Part shown: positions 1-4,942 of the stretch, piece by piece
Position numbering within the stretch: the first letter of the stretch is position 1
Layout: each line of letters begins with the position of its first letter
Origin: Paracoccaceae bacterium
GTDB lineage: Bacteria > Pseudomonadota > Alphaproteobacteria > Rhodobacterales > Rhodobacteraceae
NCBI GenBank assembly: GCA_016937725.1
Contig: JAFGVZ010000084.1
Span: 1 to 26,202 of the forward strand
DNA length: 26,202 bases
Direction of reading: 5' to 3'
The notes under the pieces: generated by a model
Seen by the model: only the letters and a program-made list of their open reading frames with translations
What the model was told of the DNA's origin: nothing
The model's database searches: none
Made by a program: the position numbers and the translations under genes

Positions 1-341
1 AGACCATTGTGCCCAGCGTGCCCGCCCCCTTGTTTCAGGCGCAGTTTGCCGGGTGCAAGGTCCAGTTCATCGTGAAAGACGACCAGATCGGCCAGGTCCA
101 GTTTGAAAAAGCGCAGCGCCTCGACAACCGATTGGCCAGATAGATTCATGAATGTATGCGGTTTCAGCAGAACAACCTTCTCAGACCCAAGGCGGCCTTC
201 GCTGACCTCGCCCTGAAATTTCGCGCGCCATGGCGCGAAGCCATGCGCGTCGGCAATCGCGTCCAGCGCCATGAAGCCGATATTGTGCCGGTTGCCCGCG
301 TATTTCGCGCCCGGATTGCCAAGCCCTGCAAAGAGTTTCAT
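1..341 (-). CDS. pth: Peptidyl-tRNA hydrolase, C-terminal part missing (window edge)
   Basis: This enzyme releases peptides from peptidyl-tRNA that has dropped off the ribosome, so that the tRNA can be recycled in the cytoplasm. The reverse strand starts MKLFAGLGNPG and runs 113 full codons to the window edge. The family landmarks are all visible: N9 in the GLGNPG turn, H19 in NRHNIGF, N66 in FMNLSG and D91 in FHDELDL. They correspond to the E. coli residues N10, H20, N68 and D93. The family is usually about 190-240 residues, so roughly the last 40% lies outside the window. In many bacteria pth follows rplY directly. Here a gene on the opposite strand separates the two, so pth is probably transcribed from its own promoter in 342-461. 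The family assignment is secure. Confidence 0.96.
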   Translation of the reverse strand, partial: MKLFAGLGNPGAKYAGNRHNIGFMALDAIADAHGFAPWRAKFQGEVSEGRLGSEKVVLLKPHTFMNLSGQSVVEALRFFKLDLADLVVFHDELDLAPGKLRLKQGGGHAGHNG

Positions 342-461
342 CGCCGCCTACCTTATTCGCCTGTGCAGCATAGTCCTCTGCGCGATGGGTGAAAAGCGCA
401 AGCCGCGCTTGAGGAGTTGCGCGCTGGGTCTTACCTAGGAGGAAAGCGAAAGGATGGCTGC

Positions 462-782
462 ATGTATCTGACAATCAACCGATTCAAGGTAAGACCGGGG
501 CAGGAAGCCGCGTTCGAGGAAATCTGGCAGAACCGCGAAAGTAAATTGCCCGAAATGGATGGTTTCGTCGAGTTCCACCTGTTTCGCGGTGCCAGCACGG
601 ACGAAGCCACCATTTACCTGTCCCATACGCTCTGGCGTGACAAGGCGGCATTTGACGGCTGGGCGCGGTCGCAAAGCTTTCGTGGGTCGCACAAGGGCGT
701 GCGGGACCATGGCAGCATTTATCTGGGGCCGCCAGAATTGGAAATTTACGATTCGGTCCAGTCTATTCGGGCCGAGGCGTGA
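462..782 (+). CDS. Antibiotic biosynthesis monooxygenase (ABM) domain protein
   Basis: A 106-residue protein starting MYLTINRFKVRPGQE. It fits the dimeric alpha-beta barrel (ABM) fold shared by small cofactor-free monooxygenases and IsdG/HmoA-type heme-degrading enzymes: a first strand YLTINRFKV, then a helix with FEEIWQNRESKL, then GFVEFHLFRG, and the typical helix-strand WRDKAAFDGWARSQSF. ATG at 462 is preferred because GAAAGGA (448-454) lies seven bases upstream. A TTG farther upstream (417) would add 15 unsupported residues. WARSQSF followed by H and V resembles the heme-binding region of HmoA-type proteins, but no ligand can be assigned safely. The gene lies alone on the plus strand between rplY and pth and faces rplY tail to tail. 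The substrate is unknown; a role in heme turnover is inference. Confidence 0.8.
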   Translation: MYLTINRFKVRPGQEAAFEEIWQNRESKLPEMDGFVEFHLFRGASTDEATIYLSHTLWRDKAAFDGWARSQSFRGSHKGVRDHGSIYLGPPELEIYDSVQSIRAEA

Positions 783-791
783 AACGAAACG

Positions 792-815
792 GGGGCGCCC
801 TGTGAAGGGCGCCCC
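792..815. terminator. GC-rich hairpin between convergent genes
   Basis: GGGGCGCCC (792-800) and GGGCGCCCC (807-815) form a perfect 9-bp stem with the loop TGTGAA. It lies between the stop codons of two convergent genes (782 and 842). Read on the minus strand the stem is followed by CGTTTCGTTTC, a weak T-rich stretch, so it most likely ends rplY transcription. On the plus strand no T run follows. Confidence 0.65.
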
Positions 816-841
816 GCTCTCTACCGTTACATCGACGCCGA

Positions 842-1459
842 TCAGCTTTCGGCAGCTTCGGCCTCGTCTTCGTCATCCGATGCGGTCAGTGCACGCGGTG
901 CGGCAATGTTCGCAATCACGAAATCGCGGTCGATTGTCGGCTTGGTGCCTTCGGGCAGGGTGATCGCGGAAATCGTGATCGTGTCGCCAACCTTGTAATT
1001 GGTCAGGTCGACTTCCAACTGATCGGGGATATCGCCCGCCAGAACGTTCAGTTCGACTTCGGGGCGCACGATGGTCAGTGTGCCGCCGCGCTTGAGACCG
1101 ACGCATTTGTCGGCGTTCAAGAATTCGACATGAATGAACAGGTTGATGCGGCTGGTGCGACGCAGGCGCATCAGGTCGACATGGGTCGGCAGACCCTTGA
1201 CAACATCGCGCTGCACGCCGCGGCAGATAACGCGCACGTCTTCCTCGCCGTCGACCTTCAAGTTGAAGAGCGTGGACAAGAAGCGCCCTGCTTTCAGCTT
1301 TGCAATCAGGTAATTATATTCAAAGTTCAGCGGTTGCGGATCTACGCCGCCGCCGTAAACGATGCCGGGCACTTTTTTCTCACGACGAGCTTGGCGGGCG
1401 GCCCCCTTGCCTGTCCCCGCGCGTGCCTCGGCTACAAGATCCGGGATCTCTTTTGCCAT
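842..1459 (-). CDS. rplY: 50S ribosomal protein L25, long (CTC/TL5-type) form
   Basis: L25 binds 5S rRNA in the large ribosomal subunit. The protein is 205 residues, the two-domain form with an N-terminal L25 barrel (about residues 5-95) and a C-terminal beta domain (about 100-185). The tail is acidic (SDDEDEAEAAES). Recognisable segments are KGAARQARREKKVPGIVYGG, where the 5S rRNA-binding domain begins, and GVQRDVVKGLPTHVDLMRL. ATG at 1459 is chosen because AAGGA precedes it at a good distance; the upstream in-frame start would add six residues with no support. A stable hairpin at 1486-1511 lies in the 5' leader. The gene is convergent with the ABM gene and shares a hairpin with it at 792-815. 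Confidence 0.96.
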   Translation of the reverse strand: MAKEIPDLVAEARAGTGKGAARQARREKKVPGIVYGGGVDPQPLNFEYNYLIAKLKAGRFLSTLFNLKVDGEEDVRVICRGVQRDVVKGLPTHVDLMRLRRTSRINLFIHVEFLNADKCVGLKRGGTLTIVRPEVELNVLAGDIPDQLEVDLTNYKVGDTITISAITLPEGTKPTIDRDFVIANIAAPRALTASDDEDEAEAAES

Positions 1460-1485
1460 GGTGTGGTTCCTTATCACATATGAAA

Positions 1486-1511
1486 CGGCCCGCCTCCAAG
1501 GGTGCGGGCCG
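1486..1511 (-). promoter_or_regulatory. Hairpin in the rplY 5' leader
   Basis: CGGCCCGC (1486-1493) pairs with GCGGGCCG (1504-1511), a perfect 8-bp GC stem with a 10-base loop. Read toward rplY it ends 26 bases before the ATG and is followed by TTTCATATG and the Shine-Dalgarno AAGGA. It could be an attenuator or ribosomal-protein leader structure, or a second terminator for the upstream lldD transcript. Confidence 0.45.
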
Positions 1512-1550
1512 CGAGTGGGCTGGCTATAGGGCAGATTCGGGGGGAAGGGA

Positions 1551-1625
1551 AGGGGGCTTTCCGCCCCCTCTTGAGCCTGCGGCTCAATTCACCCCCGAGG
1601 ATATTTGTGCAAGGATGAAAAGGGG
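1551..1625. repeat. Modular hairpin repeat, copy A (3' of lldD)
   Basis: Three modules in order on the plus strand. Hairpin 1: AGGGGGC (1551-1557), TTTCC loop, GCCCCCT (1563-1569). Hairpin 2: TTGAGCC (1571-1577), TGC loop, GGCTCAA (1581-1587). Tail: CCCCCGAGG, ATATTTG, TGCAAGGATGAA, AGGGG (1592-1625). The tail end abuts the lldD stop codon at 1629. The same architecture, with a different sequence in hairpin 2, occurs at 15431-15503. It lies where the lldD transcript should end, so it may serve as a terminator or mRNA 3' stabiliser. Confidence 0.7.
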
Positions 1626-1628
1626 AAA

Positions 1629-2798
1629 TCAGAGCGTGACGGTCGGGTCGCCGAAGCCCTGCGGCACATACAGCATATGCGCGCCCACATTCTTGATGTC
1701 GGTTTCGCCGCAAAGCGCCATGGTCACGTCCAGTTCCTTGTGGATGACTTCCAAAGCGCGGGTGACACCTGCTTCGCCCATAGCACCCAAGCCATAGGTG
1801 AAGGCGCGGCCGATATAGGTGCCTTTGGCCCCAAGGGCCACGGCCTTCAACACGTCTTGGCCAGAGCGGATGCCGCTGTCAAAATGCACCTCCATCCGGT
1901 CGCCCACGGCGTCGATAATCGCGGGCAGGGCGCGTATGGAACTGACCGCGCCATCTAATTGGCGGCCACCATGGTTCGAGACGATGATCGCATCGGCACC
2001 AATATCGGCGGCGCGACGGGCATCTTCGGCATCCATAATGCCCTTGACGATCAGCTTGCCGCCCCACCATTTTTTGAACTGCGCGATGCGGTCCCAATCG
2101 AGCGAGACATCGAACGCTTCTGCAATCCAGTTAGACAAAGACGACGGGTCGCTGACACCTTTGGCATGGCCGACGATATTGCCGAATTCGCGCCGCTTGG
2201 TGCCCAGCATGCCCAAGCCCCATTGCACCTTGGTCATCATGTTGGCCACGGATTTCACCGTCAGCTTGGGCGGGGCGGACAGGCCATTTTTCAGGTCTTT
2301 GTGGCGCTGGCCCAGCACTTGCAGATCGACCGTCACCACGATGGCCGAACAGCCTGCTGCCCGCGCGCGGTCGAACAGGCGGCGCATGAAATCGTCATCT
2401 TTCAGCGTGTAGACCTGAAACCAGAAGGGTTTGGTGGTGTTCGCGGCAACATCCTCGATAGAGCAGATGGACATCGTGGACAACGTGAAGGGCACGCCGA
2501 ATTTCTCGGCGGCGCGCGCGGCCTTGATCTCGCCATCCGCCGATTGCATGCCGGTCAGGCCGACGGGCGCAAGCGCCACAGGCATGGCCACGTCTTCCCC
2601 GATCATCTGCGTTTTGGTCGAGCGGTTGTCCATGTCGACCGCGACGCGCTGCTTCAGCCGGATGTGGCTGAAATCGGACGTGTTCTCGCGGAAGGTTTGT
2701 TCCGTCCAGCTACCCGACTCGGCATAATCGTAGAACATGCGCGGGGTGCGGCGTTCATAAATGCGGCGCAGATCTTCGATATTGGTGATGACGGGCAT
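1629..2798 (-). CDS. lldD: FMN-dependent alpha-hydroxy-acid dehydrogenase, L-lactate dehydrogenase type
   Basis: A 389-residue member of the FMN-dependent alpha-hydroxy-acid oxidising family. It probably oxidises L-lactate to pyruvate and passes electrons to the quinone pool. The TIM barrel shows the expected residues: the Y23/Y25 region in FYDYAESGS, FQVY with Y129, TVDLQVLGQRHKD with R165, K252 in LIVKGI, and the catalytic H276 with R279 in SNHGGRQLDG, followed by the phosphate-binding HFDSGIRSG. Length is normal for LldD (about 380-396). ATG at 2798 has GGAG just upstream. A long inverted repeat at 2810-2838 directly precedes the ribosome binding site and suggests repression by a GntR-type protein. 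The gene follows the coxG-like gene by 63 bases on the same strand. A different hydroxy acid such as glycolate or mandelate cannot be excluded. Confidence 0.9.
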   Translation of the reverse strand: MPVITNIEDLRRIYERRTPRMFYDYAESGSWTEQTFRENTSDFSHIRLKQRVAVDMDNRSTKTQMIGEDVAMPVALAPVGLTGMQSADGEIKAARAAEKFGVPFTLSTMSICSIEDVAANTTKPFWFQVYTLKDDDFMRRLFDRARAAGCSAIVVTVDLQVLGQRHKDLKNGLSAPPKLTVKSVANMMTKVQWGLGMLGTKRREFGNIVGHAKGVSDPSSLSNWIAEAFDVSLDWDRIAQFKKWWGGKLIVKGIMDAEDARRAADIGADAIIVSNHGGRQLDGAVSSIRALPAIIDAVGDRMEVHFDSGIRSGQDVLKAVALGAKGTYIGRAFTYGLGAMGEAGVTRALEVIHKELDVTMALCGETDIKNVGAHMLYVPQGFGDPTVTL

Positions 2799-2809
2799 GG
2801 CGCTCTCCG

Positions 2810-2838
2810 CTTATTGGTAAGAAATCTTTACCGATAAG
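2810..2838. promoter_or_regulatory. Inverted repeat upstream of lldD, candidate GntR operator
   Basis: CTTATTGGTAA (2810-2820) and TTACCGATAAG (2828-2838) match over 10 of 11 positions, with a 7-base spacer. The GGTAA...TTACC core agrees with the GGT...ACC pattern bound by FadR/LldR-type GntR regulators. It ends 12 bases before the lldD start, so it could also form an mRNA hairpin beside the Shine-Dalgarno. Confidence 0.55.
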
Positions 2839-2861
2839 AGGACAATCAAGCAAGTCTGCCG

Positions 2862-3386
2862 TCAGGAACCGAAAGTGCGCTTCACCCAGCTCGGTTTAGG
2901 GGTGTCCTGTGCCGCGGTTTCAGCGCTATCGGTTTCGGGCTTGGGCGGTTCGACTTGCTCCTGAAATCGGGCGAAGAAATCCTGTGCCATCTTGCGCGCG
3001 AAGCCGTCGACCACGCGGCTGCCAAGCTGGGCGAGTTTGCCGCCGACCTTGGCGTTAACTTGGTACCTAAGCTGGGTGGCCCCGCCTTCGGCATCTGCCA
3101 GCACAACCCGCGCTTCGCCCTTGGCAAAGCCTGCCGCCCCGCCTTTACCTTCGCCGATAAGGGTGCAGCTTTCGCCAGCGACTACATCGACCATCGAGAC
3201 CGTCCCTTTGAAGGTGGCTTTGACCGGGCCAACCTTTTGCACAACCACGGCTTCGAACCCGTCTTCGGCAGAGCCGGTCAATTCCTGACACCCAGGCACA
3301 CAGGCTTGAAGCACTTCCGGGTCGCACAGGGCCGCCCAGATTGCCGCGCGCGGTGCCAAGATGATGCGGTCTTCGGTCAATTCCAT
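2862..3386 (-). CDS. CoxG-like SRPBCC (START-fold) protein
   Basis: A 174-residue protein of the carbon monoxide dehydrogenase subunit G (CoxG) family, an SRPBCC fold with a deep hydrophobic pocket. The pattern is typical: MELTEDRIILAPRAAIWAAL at the N-terminus, DPEVLQACVPGCQELTG with CVPGC around residue 30, the central strands GPVKATFKGTVSM, and a C-terminal helix with FARKMAQDFFARF. The last 30 residues are proline- and acid-rich, then basic (WVKRTFGS). In CO dehydrogenase clusters CoxG helps anchor the enzyme to the membrane, but no cox structural genes are seen here, so that role is not supported. ATG at 3386 is chosen for GGAAGGA upstream; the open frame continues to 3506 without conserved sequence. 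It is divergent from the GntR gene and upstream of lldD. Confidence 0.85.
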   Translation of the reverse strand: MELTEDRIILAPRAAIWAALCDPEVLQACVPGCQELTGSAEDGFEAVVVQKVGPVKATFKGTVSMVDVVAGESCTLIGEGKGGAAGFAKGEARVVLADAEGGATQLRYQVNAKVGGKLAQLGSRVVDGFARKMAQDFFARFQEQVEPPKPETDSAETAAQDTPKPSWVKRTFGS

Positions 3387-3507
3387 GATCTGTGTCCTTC
3401 CCGGATTTGCGGAACACTTTAGGCGAAAACGCCCGCCGGCGCGACACGGCTTTCGTGTCATATAGGGCAGATGCACTTTATGGGGCGAATTGACGGGACT
3501 TGGCAAA

Positions 3508-3517
3508 TGTGATCACA
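3508..3517. promoter_or_regulatory. Palindrome just upstream of the GntR gene
   Basis: TGTGATCACA is a perfect 10-bp palindrome ending seven bases before the regulator's ATG at 3525, within the 138-base divergent region shared with the CoxG-like gene. Its position suggests autoregulation. It has no spacer between TGTGA and TCACA, so it is not a normal CRP site. Confidence 0.35.
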
Positions 3518-3524
3518 CTGCACT

Positions 3525-4193
3525 ATGCCCGAGACCATGACCCGCATGCCGCCCAACCCACCCGATGCCCCGGTTCAGGCGGCACATGACCGGGTCTATC
3601 GTGGTTTGCGCCAACAGATCATGCATGGCGAATTGCCACCCGGACACGCCCTGACCCTGCGTGGTATTGGCAAGGCCTTCGATGTCAGCATGACGCCTGC
3701 CCGCGAAGCCGTGCGGCGGCTGTCGGCGGAAGGGGCACTGACGCTGTCGGCCTCTGGCCGGGTCACCACGCCCGAACTGAGCAATGACCGGATCGAGGAA
3801 CTCGCCCAAATCCGGTCGCTGCTGGAGCCAGAACTGGGCAGCCGCGCGCTGCGCCGCGCGCATTTGGCGCTGATCGACCGGATGGAGGCGATCAACGAGG
3901 CCAATGCCCGCGCCGTGAACCTGCATGACCCGGTCAATTACATTCGCACCAATCTGGAATTTCACCGCACCCTTTACCTGCGCGCGCAAAGTCCGGCCAT
4001 TCTGGGCCTGCTGGAAACTGTCTGGCTACAGCTTGGCCCAACCATGAGCGCGCTTTACACCCGCCTGCGCCGCACCACGCCGCCGCCCTACCATCGGCAT
4101 ATTCTGGAAGCGTTGCGCGCAGGCGATGACGCGGCGCTGCGCTTGGCCATCCGCACCGACGTGACCCAAGGGTTACGCCATTTGCAAGGCTAG
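3525..4193 (+). CDS. GntR family transcriptional regulator, FCD (FadR) subfamily
   Basis: A 222-residue DNA-binding regulator. Residues about 18-80 form the GntR winged helix-turn-helix, with RVYRGLRQQIMHGELPPG, then LTLRGIGKAFDVSMTPAREAVRRL, then the wing ALTLSASGRVTT. Residues about 90-215 are the all-helical FCD ligand-binding domain: IEELAQIRSLLEPELGSRAL, the metal-site candidates N143 and H147 in RTNLEFHRTLYL, and H192 in HRHILEALRAGDD. FCD regulators sense small carboxylic acids; LldR, the classical repressor of lldD, belongs to this group. The gene stands divergent to the CoxG-like gene and close to lldD, so local control is plausible but unproven. Its stop codon overlaps the stop codon of the convergent gene at 4190 within one CTAG. 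Confidence 0.9.
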   Translation: MPETMTRMPPNPPDAPVQAAHDRVYRGLRQQIMHGELPPGHALTLRGIGKAFDVSMTPAREAVRRLSAEGALTLSASGRVTTPELSNDRIEELAQIRSLLEPELGSRALRRAHLALIDRMEAINEANARAVNLHDPVNYIRTNLEFHRTLYLRAQSPAILGLLETVWLQLGPTMSALYTRLRRTTPPPYHRHILEALRAGDDAALRLAIRTDVTQGLRHLQG

Positions 4194-4513
4194 GGCTGGC
4201 TGGCCTGCGTGAAACAGGCGTGAAGCTGCGCTTGATGAAATCCGGCGGGGTTGGCCACGTCATAGCCAAGCGCTGCGGCCTTGTCGAAAAACCCGCGCGC
4301 GGGCAGACCGCCATGTGCGCGCCCAACCACCAAGGCCGCGCGCAGCGGTCGGCCAGAGGTCGCATCGTCTTCCATGAGCCTTTCAAGCGCGGTTGTCAGT
4401 CGCGCAATGCGGCCCGGCCCGGTCAGCCCAAGATCTGCTGCCAAAGCACCGTAAGTTGCCGTAGTTCGGCGCTGGGCAAGATCGGCCAGCGCGGCGTCCA
4501 GCGTTGCAATCAT
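4190..4513 (-). CDS. Small conserved-looking protein, possibly MGMT/ATL-like winged-helix fold
   Basis: A 107-residue protein I cannot name. Its ATG overlaps the stop of the DoxX gene (ATGA, 4510-4513), so it is probably translationally coupled to it. Visible segments are TTATYGALAADLG (residues 17-29), GPGRIARLTTALERLM (32-47), GRPLRAALVVGRAHGGLP (54-71) and GFFDKAAALG (74-83). The order TYG..A..LG, then a GPG.IARL helix, then GGLP and a last helix with ALG, recalls the DNA-binding domain of alkyltransferase-like and MGMT proteins, but the active-site PCHR motif is absent. That resemblance is inference from pattern only. The coding bias and coupling argue that the gene is real. The end overlaps the GntR stop codon on the other strand. 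Confidence 0.65.
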   Translation of the reverse strand: MIATLDAALADLAQRRTTATYGALAADLGLTGPGRIARLTTALERLMEDDATSGRPLRAALVVGRAHGGLPARGFFDKAAALGYDVANPAGFHQAQLHACFTQASQP

Positions 4514-4941
4514 GCCGCCTGCTTTGCCAGCCATGCATCGACCGACCATTGTCCCGGACCATGCAGCGCGATCATCAGATAGCCGCCGGTCAGGGCGATA
4601 TTCTTCAGCAGCATGACCATATCGGTGGGCAGCGCCAGATCACTATAGGCCAGCAGCCCCGACAATAGGCTGAAGCCTGCCATGGTCAGCGCCGTGGCGC
4701 GGGTCTGAACTCCGGCGATCAGGAATGCGCCCGACAGGATAAGATACCAAAAGACCAACCCGCCAACAGCGATCGGCACGCCATCGGCGGCGAGGGTTTC
4801 GGCAAAGCCGCGCACATCGCCAGCATTCGACAGCCCGGCCATAAGGAACAGCACCGCCATCAGCAGCCGTGCCGCCAGCGCCAAGGGCGCATCAAAGCGT
4901 TGCGCGAGCGTGACGGCGATCCCTTTATCCGCCGGGCGCAT
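4510..4941 (-). CDS. DoxX family integral membrane protein
   Basis: A 143-residue protein with four likely membrane helices: about residues 19-39 (LALAARLLMAVLFLMAGLSN), 57-77, 83-100 and 108-127. The first helix with its LMAGLSNAGD turn and the following FAETLAADGVPIA are typical of the DoxX/DoxD family. Members are small inner-membrane proteins, some linked to quinone or thiol oxidation and oxidative stress, most without known activity. The start ATG at 4941 lies one base after the gyrA stop, with GAGG inside the gyrA end serving as ribosome binding site. An upstream in-frame start would lie deep within gyrA and lacks support. Coupling to gyrA and to the next small gene by a 4-base overlap suggests one transcript. 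Confidence 0.85.
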   Translation of the reverse strand: MRPADKGIAVTLAQRFDAPLALAARLLMAVLFLMAGLSNAGDVRGFAETLAADGVPIAVGGLVFWYLILSGAFLIAGVQTRATALTMAGFSLLSGLLAYSDLALPTDMVMLLKNIALTGGYLMIALHGPGQWSVDAWLAKQAA

Positions 4942-4942
4942 G

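Noticed and set aside
417..461. Earlier TTG start for the ABM protein, with AGGAGG at 437-442 as its ribosome binding site
   Set aside because: AGGAGG lies downstream of that TTG, so it cannot serve it. The ATG at 462 has its own GAAAGGA and begins the conserved domain.
2862..3386. Part of a carbon monoxide dehydrogenase cluster, based on the CoxG-like protein
   Set aside because: No coxL, coxM or coxS genes or other accessory factors are in the window; lone CoxG-like proteins are common.
3508..3517. CRP-type binding site at TGTGATCACA
   Set aside because: CRP sites need about six bases between TGTGA and TCACA; here the halves abut.
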